In this document: one piece after another, positions 35,970 through 44,941 of the stretch
How the letters are laid out: the number at the start of each line of letters is the position of its first letter
Numbering within the stretch: the first letter of the stretch is position 1
Origin: Alistipes sp.
Lineage (GTDB): Bacteria; Bacteroidota; Bacteroidia; Bacteroidales; Rikenellaceae
DNA length: 64,000 bases
Reading direction: 5' to 3'
NCBI GenBank assembly: GCA_017623115.1
Contig: JAGAPT010000006.1
Span: forward strand, 1 to 64,000
The notes under the pieces: model-generated
The model's input: only the letters and a program-made list of their open reading frames with translations
Told to the model about the DNA's origin: nothing
Database searches by the model: none
Program-made: the position numbers and the translations under genes

Positions 35970-36995
35970 TTATTCTACGATGGTGTTCCACCCGTGCACA
36001 TCCTCGGCAACACCATACTGAATATCCAGCAGCCGTTGATACAGGGCAAAACTTGTCGACCCAACTGAATCGGTGTAATGGTAACGCTTGCCATTGCGCA
36101 TATCGACAATATTGCCAATAGGGGCAATAATAGCTCCCGTGCCACAGCAGCCACACTCCTCGAAAGAGGCTATCTCCTCGACGGGAATCGGTCGCACTTC
36201 TACCTCGATACCCAGCTCCTCGGCCAGCGTCTGCAATGTTCGGTTGGTAATGGAGGGTAAAATCGTGGTCGATTTCGGGGTGATATACTTGCCGTCACGA
36301 ATGGCGAAGAAATTCGCTGCTACACACTCGTCGAGATAGCGATGCTCAAGCGGATCGAGAAATAACACACTCGCACAACCCAACTCACGTGCATGACGAT
36401 AGGGTAGCAGGCTCGCGGCATAGTTGGCTCCAATCTTCACATCGCCCGTACCTCGTGCAGCCACACGATCCTGTTCACAGTCAATAGCTACATCAATGGG
36501 GCGAATACCCCCTTTGAAATAGGGCCCAACCGGCGAACAAAATACAACAAAGAGCGCCTCCTCGGAGGGTTTGACACCAAAGCTGGTCGAAGTACCAATT
36601 TCGAGTGGACGCAGATACATCGCTGCACCCGTACCATAGGGAGGCAGGTGGCGCAGGTTGCGGCGCACCACCTCACAACATCCCTCAACAATCATTTCAC
36701 GCGGAGGAATGGGTAAACAGAGTCGCGCAGCCGACGCCTGCAAGCGTTGTACGGTATCCTCCAAGCGAAAGATGCGCACCTTGCCGTCGACTCCTCGAAA
36801 GGCTTTCAAGCCCTCGAAGAGCGACGATCCATAGTGAAGGCAGGCTGCGGCCAACGGAACGGGAAGCGTCTCATCTTCAGTGAGTTGCATGTCGCTCCAC
36901 CCCGTATCCGGAGCAAAACTATAGCGAATATTGCAGTCTGTCTTGTAGTAGTCGAAACGAAGTTCCGACCACTCCCAATCAGCCAAATTTACCAT
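35970..36995 (-). CDS. ilvE: Branched-chain amino acid aminotransferase
   Basis: 341 residues, class IV PLP enzyme that interconverts Val, Leu and Ile with their 2-oxo acids. SLFEGLKAFRGVDGKVRIFR, the PLP-lysine region RGTGDVKIGANYAASLLPYR and ECGCCGTGAIIAPIGNI near the C-terminus are diagnostic of the fold II branched-chain group. Encoded 3 bp after metG and last in a minus-strand run. The rest of the ilv pathway is not nearby. Confidence 0.96.
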   Translation of the reverse strand: MVNLADWEWSELRFDYYKTDCNIRYSFAPDTGWSDMQLTEDETLPVPLAAACLHYGSSLFEGLKAFRGVDGKVRIFRLEDTVQRLQASAARLCLPIPPREMIVEGCCEVVRRNLRHLPPYGTGAAMYLRPLEIGTSTSFGVKPSEEALFVVFCSPVGPYFKGGIRPIDVAIDCEQDRVAARGTGDVKIGANYAASLLPYRHARELGCASVLFLDPLEHRYLDECVAANFFAIRDGKYITPKSTTILPSITNRTLQTLAEELGIEVEVRPIPVEEIASFEECGCCGTGAIIAPIGNIVDMRNGKRYHYTDSVGSTSFALYQRLLDIQYGVAEDVHGWNTIVE

Positions 36996-36998
36996 CTC

Positions 36999-39044
36999 TT
37001 ATCCAACTATCGCACCGTTGTTAACCGCCTCGTTGGGTTGCAACAAGCGCAGTTTACCCGAAGCATCTTCGGCCATCAGAATCATACCGCGCGAAAGCGT
37101 ACCCTTCAGCTCACGAGGCTCAAGGTTCACCAGCACCAACACCTGCTTGCCAACCAACTCCTCGGGGGTGAAGTGCTCGGCAATACCCGAAACAATTTCA
37201 CGCTGATCGATACCCGTATCGACCGTCAGTTTCAAGAGTTTCTTCGTCTTGGCAACCTTCTCGGCCGTGAGGATGGTCGAGACGCGGATATCCATCTTCT
37301 GGAAGTCGTCAAAAGAGATGTTATCTTTCTGTGCCTCAACATTTTGCGATTTTTCAGCCGCCAGATTGGCCTCCTTCGTAGCCTGCAATTTATCAAGCTG
37401 CTTTTGGATGACATCATCCTCAATCTTCTCGAACAACAGCTCCGGCTTGCCAATCGTGTGGCCTGCAGCAACCAGCTCCATCGAACCAAGCTCCTCCCAG
37501 CCAAATTTCTCGGTGGCGAGCATCTGAATCATCTTCGCAGCCGTAAAGGGCATGAAGGGCTCGATGGCGATGGCCGTGTTGGCCGTAATCTGCAAAGCAA
37601 TGTTAAGGATGGTTTTCACGCGTTCGGGGTCGGTTTTAACCACTTTCCACGGCTCGGTGTCCGCCAGGTACTTATTACCGATACGAGCAAAATTCATCGC
37701 CTCTTTCAGGGCTTCACGGAAGTGGTAGTTCTCGATGTTGCGCTCCAGTTGCGCCTTGATAGCCTGCAACTCGGCGATGGTCTCACGATCGTAGTCGTTC
37801 AACGCGCCACAAGCGGGAACCTCGCCACCATAATATTTCTGCGTCAGCACCAAGGCACGATTCACAAAGTTGCCCAAGATAGCCACCAACTCCGAGTTGT
37901 TGCGCGCCTGGAAATCCTTCCAGGTAAAGTCGTTATCCTTCGTCTCGGGGGCATTAGCACACAAGACATAACGCAGAACATCCTCCTTGCCGGGGAACTC
38001 CTCCAGATACTCGTGCAGCCAAACAGCCCAGTTGCGCGAGGTCGAAATCTTATCGCCCTCCAAATTCAGGAACTCGTTCGAGGGTACATTCTCGGGCAGG
38101 ATATAGCCGCCATGTGCTTTAAGCATCGAGGGAAAGACGATGCAGTGGAAGACGATGTTATCCTTACCGATGAAGTGAACGAGTTTCGTATCTTCGCTCT
38201 TCCAATACTTCTCCCACTCGGGGGTCAAATCCTTCGTTGCCGAGATATAGCCAATCGGCGCATCAAACCAGACGTAGAGCACCTTCCCTTCGGCACCCTC
38301 TACCGGCACCGGAATACCCCAATCGAGGTCACGGCTCACGGCACGCGGTTGCAGGCCGCCATCGAGCCAGCTCTTGCACTGTCCATAGACGTTCGATTTC
38401 CACTCCTTGTGTCCCTCCAGAATCCACTCACGCAACATCTGCTCATAGTCGTTGAGCGGCAGATACCAGTGTTTGGTCTCCTTCTTCACAGGTTTCGAGC
38501 CCGAGACAGCACTCTTCGGGTCAATCAGTTCATCGGGCGAAAGGGTAGAACCACACTTCTCGCACTGGTCACCATAGGCACGCTCGGCACCACACTTCGG
38601 GCAGGTACCTACAATATAGCGGTCAGCCAAGAAGGTTTTTGCCTCCTCGTCGTAATATTGCTCCGAGGTTTGCTCGATGAATTTACCTTCGTCGTAGAGT
38701 TTACGGAAGAAATCCGAAGCCGTCACCGCATGCGTCGGCGACGAGGTGCGCGAATAGATATCAAACGAGATACCCAGCCCCTCAAACGAACGCTTGATGA
38801 GGTTGTGATAGCGATCGACGATATCTTGTGGAGTAACGCCCTCTTTGCGGGCTTTAATCGTAATGGGCACACCATGCTCATCCGAGCCACAAATCGAGAT
38901 GACGTCACACCCCTTGAGACGCAGGTAACGGGTATAGATATCCGAAGGCACATAGACACCGGCCAAGTGCCCGATATGCACCGGACCATTGGCATAGGGG
39001 AGTGCCGAGGTGACCAAATAACGCTTAAAATCCTTGTTTGCCAT
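36999..39044 (-). CDS. metG: Methionine--tRNA ligase with C-terminal tRNA-binding domain
   Basis: 681 residues. Class I synthetase with HIGH motif in [16 protein letters not shown], a zinc knuckle of two CxxC pairs ([18 protein letters not shown]) and KISTS in [13 protein letters not shown] in place of KMSKS, as usual in this subgroup. The last about 105 residues form a Trbp111/EMAP-type tRNA-binding fold ([34 protein letters not shown]), joined by an Ala/Lys/Gln-rich linker. Starts 22 bp after the S46 peptidase gene stops. Confidence 0.98.
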   Translation of the reverse strand: MANKDFKRYLVTSALPYANGPVHIGHLAGVYVPSDIYTRYLRLKGCDVISICGSDEHGVPITIKARKEGVTPQDIVDRYHNLIKRSFEGLGISFDIYSRTSSPTHAVTASDFFRKLYDEGKFIEQTSEQYYDEEAKTFLADRYIVGTCPKCGAERAYGDQCEKCGSTLSPDELIDPKSAVSGSKPVKKETKHWYLPLNDYEQMLREWILEGHKEWKSNVYGQCKSWLDGGLQPRAVSRDLDWGIPVPVEGAEGKVLYVWFDAPIGYISATKDLTPEWEKYWKSEDTKLVHFIGKDNIVFHCIVFPSMLKAHGGYILPENVPSNEFLNLEGDKISTSRNWAVWLHEYLEEFPGKEDVLRYVLCANAPETKDNDFTWKDFQARNNSELVAILGNFVNRALVLTQKYYGGEVPACGALNDYDRETIAELQAIKAQLERNIENYHFREALKEAMNFARIGNKYLADTEPWKVVKTDPERVKTILNIALQITANTAIAIEPFMPFTAAKMIQMLATEKFGWEELGSMELVAAGHTIGKPELLFEKIEDDVIQKQLDKLQATKEANLAAEKSQNVEAQKDNISFDDFQKMDIRVSTILTAEKVAKTKKLLKLTVDTGIDQREIVSGIAEHFTPEELVGKQVLVLVNLEPRELKGTLSRGMILMAEDASGKLRLLQPNEAVNNGAIVG

Positions 39045-39066
39045 ATACTTTTCTTACTTTTAACAC

Positions 39067-41193
39067 TTATTCTACAATATCCATCTCATCGATGAGCCAT
39101 TTTGCACCGGCAAATTTGTCGATGATGAAGAGCACATAACGCGAATCGACAGCTATCATGCGCTGCAACTCCGGCTCGAAGGCTACGTCACCCGACATCG
39201 CCTCCCAGTTACCATCAAAGGCCAAACCGATGAGTTCACCCTTGCCGTTGAGCACCGGCGACCCTGAGTTACCACCCGTAATATCGAGGTTCGCCAGGAA
39301 GCAGGTGACCAATTCACCCTTCTTGTTGGCATAGCGACCATAGTCCCGTGCGGCATAGAGCTCTTTCAATTTCGGCTCTACGGTAAACTCGATGGGGTTT
39401 TTCGGATCCTCCTTCTCCATGACACCCTTCAGCGTCGTGTAGTAGTTGTAACGAATACCGTCGGCAGGCGTATAGGGAAGAATATTACCATAGGTCAGGC
39501 GAATCGTGAAGTTGGCATCCGAAGCCCATGCCTTCTCGGGATGTTGCTTCATCAAACCAGCGATGTATTTGCGATGACCCTCGGCATAGAGATGCTCATA
39601 TTTCCCCGCTTCGTTACGCAGTTCGCCAAACTTCGCCATCACCGAACGATAGAAGGGAATCACCGGATCGGCTGCAGCCTGCTCCGGATTGTAATGGTTG
39701 ACAAAGGCTTCAAATTTTTCAGCCGTAGCAACCACCGAGTTGTCGTAGAGGTAGTCGACATACTTATCCACATCGCCACCGAACTCTTTGTCGATAATCT
39801 CGGCATAGAACGTGGGCAACTGCTTCATGTTCTCACGCGCAATCTGCAACATACGCTTGGCTACACGACGATCCGTAGGTTCGTTATAATCCTTATAAAT
39901 CTTCGAAGCGTACTCCATCATCTTCGCAGCATCGACCTCCTTTTTCACCGCTTCGCCATCTACCAGCATACCGGCCATACGCAGCAACTCGATGGCACGG
40001 ATCATCGACTCGGAGATGTATTGCGCATCGGCACGCGAGGCGGCCGATTGCTCGACATACTCCTTGATTTTCGACAGTGCATCGATATACCCCTCTTCGG
40101 GCAGCGTATTTTTAGCAGCCCACTGCTGGAACGACTCCTCCTGTGCCTCTTTCTTGCCCTTTACATTGAGTCGCTTGACAGCCTGCGACATACCAATCGA
40201 ATTCTTCCAGTAATTCGACGACGAGGCATATTTCGAGGCATACTGAATGCGTACCTTGTCGCTGGCAGCCATATCCTCGGCCAAAATCTGCTGACGCTCG
40301 CCACGGATGAAGATACGTTGCGGATTATCCACCTCCAACATATAATCAATCTCATAGGAGGTCATGTAGCGGTCGGTCGAACCCGGGAAGCCCATCACCA
40401 TCGCAAAGTCACCCTCCTCATATCCTTTGATATTCACTTTGAGGTATTTCTCGGCACGGTAAGGCTTATTCTTGGGCGAATATTCGGCCGGACGATTATG
40501 CTTATCGGCATAGACACGGAACACCGAGAAGTCACCCGTATGACGCGGCCACATCCAGTTATCCGTATCGCCACCAAACTTACCTATCGACTGCGGGGGC
40601 GTACCTACCAGACGTACATCCGAATAAACCTCAATGACAAAGGCAAAGAACTGATTGTTGCCGAAGAAGCTCGGGATGATCACATCCATACCCTTATGCT
40701 CCTTCTCCATCTGCTCGATCAAGGCCTTTTTATTTTCGTTTGCGATGCGCTGGTACTCCTCCTCCGAAGCAATCGAGGGGATGTTACCGATGATCTCGGC
40801 CGTTACATCCTTAATCTCACGAATGAAGCGTACCTTCAAACCCGGCGCAGGCAGCTCCTCGGCATTGTTCTGTGCCCAGAAACCATTTTTCAGGTAGTCG
40901 TGCTCCACCGACGAGAGCGACTGAATAGCCCCGAATCCACAGTGGTGATTGGTGAAAATAAGTCCCTCGGGCGACACAATCTCACCCGTACAACCGCCTC
41001 CGAAGATGATGATGGCATCTTTGAGCGAAGATTTATCCATCGAATAGATTGCCTCGGGTGAAATCTTGCACCCTTTAGCCTTCAGATCCTTGGCATTCAT
41101 CTTTTGCAAGTAGGGCAAAAGCCACATACCCTCGTCGGCCGTAGCCGTCAGCGCCATCAAGGCAGCACAAAGCGTAAAAACGAGTTTTTTCAT
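39067..41193 (-). CDS. S46-family dipeptidyl-peptidase, DPP7-like
   Basis: 708 residues with signal peptide (ALMALTATA). Serine exopeptidase found in anaerobic Bacteroidetes that removes dipeptides from peptide N-termini in the periplasm. The catalytic His is in LIFTNHHCGFGAIQ (about residue 84) and the Ser in ITGGNSGSPVLNGKGE. Eighteen residues after that Ser is Gly, in LAFDGNWEAM; Gly at this point marks DPP7 (hydrophobic residues at P1), while DPP11 (Asp/Glu) has Arg. Its place with nadA and metG has no evident functional logic. Full length for the family. Confidence 0.93.
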   Translation of the reverse strand: MKKLVFTLCAALMALTATADEGMWLLPYLQKMNAKDLKAKGCKISPEAIYSMDKSSLKDAIIIFGGGCTGEIVSPEGLIFTNHHCGFGAIQSLSSVEHDYLKNGFWAQNNAEELPAPGLKVRFIREIKDVTAEIIGNIPSIASEEEYQRIANENKKALIEQMEKEHKGMDVIIPSFFGNNQFFAFVIEVYSDVRLVGTPPQSIGKFGGDTDNWMWPRHTGDFSVFRVYADKHNRPAEYSPKNKPYRAEKYLKVNIKGYEEGDFAMVMGFPGSTDRYMTSYEIDYMLEVDNPQRIFIRGERQQILAEDMAASDKVRIQYASKYASSSNYWKNSIGMSQAVKRLNVKGKKEAQEESFQQWAAKNTLPEEGYIDALSKIKEYVEQSAASRADAQYISESMIRAIELLRMAGMLVDGEAVKKEVDAAKMMEYASKIYKDYNEPTDRRVAKRMLQIARENMKQLPTFYAEIIDKEFGGDVDKYVDYLYDNSVVATAEKFEAFVNHYNPEQAAADPVIPFYRSVMAKFGELRNEAGKYEHLYAEGHRKYIAGLMKQHPEKAWASDANFTIRLTYGNILPYTPADGIRYNYYTTLKGVMEKEDPKNPIEFTVEPKLKELYAARDYGRYANKKGELVTCFLANLDITGGNSGSPVLNGKGELIGLAFDGNWEAMSGDVAFEPELQRMIAVDSRYVLFIIDKFAGAKWLIDEMDIVE

Positions 41194-41242
41194 ATGTATT
41201 TATTGCTTTTTTTATATCTATAAATTAAAAATCAATACGCGC

Positions 41243-42172
41243 TTACTTAATCGCTATCATATTCAAAATCGACCTTTCAGCCGCCTTGCGGGTCTCTTCA
41301 TCCATCACAATCTCCGGCGAAAGGGTCTCCAGCGTCGAAATAATATTTTCCAGTGTTACCTTCTTCATATCCTTGCATTCGTTGCAACGACATGCCGCAT
41401 CAAAGGTAGGTGCCGGAATGAACTTTTTCTCGGGGAAATGCTTCTCCATCTCGGCCAAAATACCGGCCTCGGTGACCACAATGAACTCCTCGGCATCGGA
41501 TTGACCGCAATAGGCCAAAATACCGGCCGTAGAACCCACATAATCGCCCTCGGCAACCACCTCACGTTTACATTCGGGATGTACAACCACCTTTGCTTGC
41601 GGATGAGCCGCCTTCAACGCCTGCAATCCCTCCAACGAGAACTGCTCATGTACGGCACATGCGCCATCCCACAGCACCATATTCGTGCGCCCTGTCTTAC
41701 CTTTTATATAACCGCCCAAATTTCGATCGGGAGCAAAGATAATGGGCTGGTCGGCCGGAATCGACTCGACAACCTGCAAGGCATTCGACGAGGTACAGCA
41801 GATATCGGTCAAAGCCTTCACACCCACCGTCGTGTTGACATACGACACCACTTTATGGTCAGGATATTGCGCCTTGAACGCTGCAAACGCCTTCGCGTCG
41901 CACGACTCGGCCAACGAGCAACCAGCCTCGGGGCAGGGGATGAGCACCTTCTTATCCGGACAGAGCACCTTGGCCGTCTCGGCCATGAAGTGCACACCGG
42001 CAAAGAGGATAACCTCGGCATCGACCGACTTCGCCTGCACCGACAAGGCAAGCGAGTCGCCCAAAAAATCGGCCACGGCCTGCACCTCGGGATTCGTATA
42101 GTAGTGCGCCAAGATGACGGCATGCTTCTCACGCTTCAGTTCGGCAATACGCGCTTGGAGGTTTTCGACCAT
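41243..42172 (-). CDS. nadA: Quinolinate synthase
   Basis: 309 residues. Condenses iminoaspartate and dihydroxyacetone phosphate to quinolinate for NAD synthesis, with a [4Fe-4S] cluster. Seen: HYYTNPEVQAVADFLGDSL, GVHFMAETAKVLCPDKKVL, the Cys in ICCTSSNA, VHPECKREVV and CRCNECKDMKKVTLE near the C-terminus, which provide cluster ligands. nadB and nadC are not adjacent. It lies directly left of the AT-rich origin candidate and is read away from it. Confidence 0.97.
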   Translation of the reverse strand: MVENLQARIAELKREKHAVILAHYYTNPEVQAVADFLGDSLALSVQAKSVDAEVILFAGVHFMAETAKVLCPDKKVLIPCPEAGCSLAESCDAKAFAAFKAQYPDHKVVSYVNTTVGVKALTDICCTSSNALQVVESIPADQPIIFAPDRNLGGYIKGKTGRTNMVLWDGACAVHEQFSLEGLQALKAAHPQAKVVVHPECKREVVAEGDYVGSTAGILAYCGQSDAEEFIVVTEAGILAEMEKHFPEKKFIPAPTFDAACRCNECKDMKKVTLENIISTLETLSPEIVMDEETRKAAERSILNMIAIK

Positions 42173-42550
42173 TTTCTTTTAATTTTTTTAATTCATTAAA
42201 TATAAATAAAAGGAATAAATAAAATAAAGCCTGTTCACAATGTCGATAAGTCGGAGGGCAACGATTGTTTCTACATTTAGCTTTTTTGATGTTTATTCTT
42301 TTTATTTTTAATTAATTCATTTTTAGTTTATTGGGGCTTTTTTCGACAATTGTTGAAAACCGTTATCAACATTTTCACAAGCTCTTTTTATCAACAAATC
42401 GGCTTGAAAAAGTGTTCTTATCAAAATAACAATTATCGAAAAATAAATTTGGTTTCTCGCTTTTTCCGATTAAGCCGACTTCGAATGAAAAAAGCAAGCA
42501 AAATCTTTGAAAAGTTTTTGTCGAGTTATGAACCGCTTTTCAACCACTTG
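42173..42550. other. oriC: Candidate replication origin: AT-rich, DnaA-box-like cluster
   Basis: A 378-bp gene-free, strongly AT-rich stretch. DnaA-box-like 9-mers: TTATCAACA at 42363-42371 and 42388-42396, TTATCGACA on the minus strand at 42249-42241, and weaker TTATCAAAA (42418-42426) and TTATCGAAA (42433-42441). The first three differ from TTATCCACA at a single position. A/T-only runs at 42181-42230 and 42290-42335 could serve as the unwinding element. Two parS sites are 6.3 kb away beside mnmG, and the plus-strand G/C excess differs on the two sides. Assignment is inference from these signs together; dnaA is not in the window. Confidence 0.6.
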
Positions 42551-43603
42551 TTAACTCTTTTTCATCACACTTCCCACTAATCGGTCGGCAATCGCATGAT
42601 ACCACTCCTCAACACGTGGGTCAATCGACGAGGCGGGAGCTCCTTGGTCGCCCCCCTCCATAATCGATTGTACGATGGGAATCTCACCCAAGAAGGGAAC
42701 CTCGTACTCCTCGGCAACCCGCTTCGCTCCACCCTGACCGAAGATGTAGTAGCGGTTGTCGGGCAGCTCCTCGGGGGTAAACCATGCCATATTTTCGATG
42801 ATGCCGGCAACCGGAATGGCCACCTGTTCGTTGCGGAACATCTCCACACCACGCACGACATCGGCCACAGCCACCTGCTGCGGGGTCGAAACAATCACCG
42901 CTGCGTCGATTTTCAACTCCCCGATAATCGAGAGGTGAATATCGCCCGTACCCGGAGGAAGGTCGCAAATCAGAAAATCGAGCGGTCCCCACTTCGTCTG
43001 GTGAATCATCTGCTTCAGGGCATTTACGGCCATGGCACCACGCCACAACAAGGCATCGGTCGGTCGGATGAAAAATCCGATGGACATCAGCTTCACATCG
43101 AGTGACTCGGCCGGAACGATTAAATCACGCCCGTCGACCTGCTCGGCATCGGGCAGATACCCCTCTACACCGAACATCTTGGGCTGTGAAGGTCCATATA
43201 TATCGGCATCGAGCAGACCAACACGGAATCCCATGTGGCTGAGGGCTACAGCCAGGTTGGCCGCTACGGTCGACTTGCCTACCCCACCCTTGCCCGAGGC
43301 AACGGCAATCACCTTGGTGATGTCGCCGGTCGTGGTTTGGTTTTTCGGTTCGGGACGTTTGGCTGTGCCTCCCTCCTTGACCATTACCAACACCTTGGCA
43401 TCGGGAAAATGGGTTTTCAACAACGCCTCGGCCTGATTTTTTAGTTTGATGGCAAAGGGGTCGCGGCTCTTCGGAAAACGCATGCCGATGGTGATGGCCG
43501 CCTCCGAAGCAGCGATGTGTTCCACGATGCCGCTACTGATGATATCTTGTTCCGTTTCGGGGTGAATAAGGGTCCCCAATAGTTCTTTGATGCGCTCCTC
43601 CAT
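42551..43603 (-). CDS. Mrp/ApbC-type iron-sulfur carrier ATPase
   Basis: 350 residues from ATG at 43603. A TTG at 43630 could extend it but falls inside the -7 promoter element. N-terminal DUF59/MIP18-like domain (about 1-85), then the P-loop ATPase with the deviant Walker A VASGKGGVGKSTVAANLA, and LLDADIYGPSQPKMFG. Mrp proteins receive and pass on Fe-S clusters. The CxxC of many homologues is not evident in the C-terminal part (ENMAWFTPEELPDNRYYIFG, where ENM..F.CP.C is usual), so cluster binding may differ. Confidence 0.92.
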   Translation of the reverse strand: MEERIKELLGTLIHPETEQDIISSGIVEHIAASEAAITIGMRFPKSRDPFAIKLKNQAEALLKTHFPDAKVLVMVKEGGTAKRPEPKNQTTTGDITKVIAVASGKGGVGKSTVAANLAVALSHMGFRVGLLDADIYGPSQPKMFGVEGYLPDAEQVDGRDLIVPAESLDVKLMSIGFFIRPTDALLWRGAMAVNALKQMIHQTKWGPLDFLICDLPPGTGDIHLSIIGELKIDAAVIVSTPQQVAVADVVRGVEMFRNEQVAIPVAGIIENMAWFTPEELPDNRYYIFGQGGAKRVAEEYEVPFLGEIPIVQSIMEGGDQGAPASSIDPRVEEWYHAIADRLVGSVMKKS

Positions 43604-43627
43604 AATGGGTAGAATCTTTTCAAGATG

Positions 43628-43635
43628 CAAATGTA
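43628..43635 (-). promoter_or_regulatory. Promoter -7 element of the Mrp gene
   Basis: TACATTTG read on the minus strand, 24 nt before the ATG at 43603. It covers the TTG that would otherwise be the longest start, so it decides the start. Confidence 0.65.
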
Positions 43636-43660
43636 GTGTAATTTTCCATAATAATTAAGG

Positions 43661-43716
43661 TATATTTGCTCTTTTTATCGTTTTACGATAAAATATCAAA
43701 TCTTTTTGTATCTTTG
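43661..43716 (+). promoter_or_regulatory. Tandem promoter elements before the sialidase-like gene
   Basis: TATATTTG at 43661-43668 and TATCTTTG at 43709-43716 both match the -7 consensus; the second is 25 nt before the ATG. The inverted repeat 43673-43693 lies between them. Confidence 0.6.
43673..43693. repeat. Inverted repeat in the AT-rich mrp-sialidase intergenic region
   Basis: TTTTATCGT (43673-43681) and ACGATAAAA (43685-43693) with a TTT spacer, near where strand bias of genes switches. May be an operator for the genes on either side, or part of the origin neighbourhood. Confidence 0.5.
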
Positions 43717-43741
43717 CATAAATTAACCTGATTTTTGTCTC

Positions 43742-44920
43742 ATGAAACACATTTTTGGATGGATGCTCCTGGGTGCATTGGCCTTCTCGGGGAGTTGTAC
43801 AACGAATAAGGAGGCGGTTCCGGCCTCGAAACGAGCCATTGTCGAAGAGGAGTTTATCTTCGATTATCAACTGACGCGCGACTGCCATGCTTCGTCGCTC
43901 ATCGAGTTGGAGAACGGCGATTTGCTCTGCACCTGGTTTGGAGGTACGCGTGAAAGCCACCCCGATGTGCAGATTTGGACCTCCCGCAAGCCCGTGGGAG
44001 GTGTGTGGAGTGAGCCCACTCCCGTTGCCAAAGCCGAAGAGGATTTGGGTGGCTCGGTCTTCAATCCTGTGATTGTGCAGTGCGGTGGCGATACGTTGCA
44101 GCTCTTCTACCTTTCGCCCGATATCAACGATGGGCGTGTGATGACCTCCTATGATGGTGGTCAAAGCTGGGGTCCCTCGTCGGCGTTGGATAAGGAGTTT
44201 ACCGGTCCGCTGGTGAATAAACCCCTCTATTTGGCCGATGGTACCATTTTGGCCGGAGGTTCGATGGAGGGTGGCCCCGGTTGGCGTATCCATGTCGAGC
44301 GTTCGACCGACATGGGTAAAACCTGGACGCGCACACCGGTCTTGAACGACCCGAAAGCCTTCAAACTCATTCAGCCCACCTTCCTGGCTCATGCCGATGG
44401 TCGTATTCAGCTGTTGGCCCGCTCGGGTGGCAAGACCCCCGATACGAAGATTGCCCAGTGCTGGTCGGAGGATGGCGGTGTGACCTGGTCAGAGGTGACG
44501 AACACTTCGCTGCCGAACAACAACTCGGCGGTGGATGCCGTTACGCTGCAGGATGGTCGTCACCTGCTGGTCTACAACCACTCGACCCGCGAGGATGAGA
44601 CCTGCGGTCGCAAGGGTCGCGGTATTCTGACCGTAGCCGAGACGACGGATGGTGTGAATTGGAATGCAGCCGCCGTCTTGGAGTATCGTACCGGAGCGGT
44701 ACAATACTCCTATCCGGCGATGATTCAGACGCGCGACGGATTGGTACACATCACCTACTCGTGGCATCGCAAGCGCATCAAGCATGTGGTGATTGACCCG
44801 TCGAAACTGGTGACGGCACCGATTGTCGATGGCGTATGGCCCAAGGAGGAGTTGGAGTGGGTGGTAAGCCCCGATTCGATTGCCGTAAACGGGGCTGTTG
44901 ATACGGAAGTTTTGAAGTAA
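43742..44920 (+). CDS. Sialidase-like BNR-repeat lipoprotein
   Basis: 392 residues, lipobox SGSC (Cys19). Six-bladed propeller predicted from Asp-box units SYDGGQSWG, STDMGKTWT and SEDGGVTWS. HASSLIELENGDLLCTWFGG at the start and QYSYPAMIQTRDGLVHITYS near the end are typical of the BNR_2 family. The WHRKRIKHVVIDPSKL tail is shared with many bacterial and plant proteins annotated as neuraminidase-like whose substrates are mostly unproven. I do not see a clear FRIP motif, so true sialidase activity is uncertain. A role in glycan breakdown at the surface is inferred. Confidence 0.8.
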   Translation: MKHIFGWMLLGALAFSGSCTTNKEAVPASKRAIVEEEFIFDYQLTRDCHASSLIELENGDLLCTWFGGTRESHPDVQIWTSRKPVGGVWSEPTPVAKAEEDLGGSVFNPVIVQCGGDTLQLFYLSPDINDGRVMTSYDGGQSWGPSSALDKEFTGPLVNKPLYLADGTILAGGSMEGGPGWRIHVERSTDMGKTWTRTPVLNDPKAFKLIQPTFLAHADGRIQLLARSGGKTPDTKIAQCWSEDGGVTWSEVTNTSLPNNNSAVDAVTLQDGRHLLVYNHSTREDETCGRKGRGILTVAETTDGVNWNAAAVLEYRTGAVQYSYPAMIQTRDGLVHITYSWHRKRIKHVVIDPSKLVTAPIVDGVWPKEELEWVVSPDSIAVNGAVDTEVLK

Positions 44921-44941
44921 GAAGTTAAAAATAAGAAGCAT

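Noticed and set aside
36747..39095. Plus-strand frame of 782 codons opposite metG and ilvE
   Set aside because: Spans two good minus-strand genes and their junction; no recognisable protein.
42350..42580. Small plus-strand frame of 76 codons in the origin candidate
   Set aside because: Composition is that of AT-rich intergenic DNA, no convincing ribosome-binding site or homology, and it runs into mrp.
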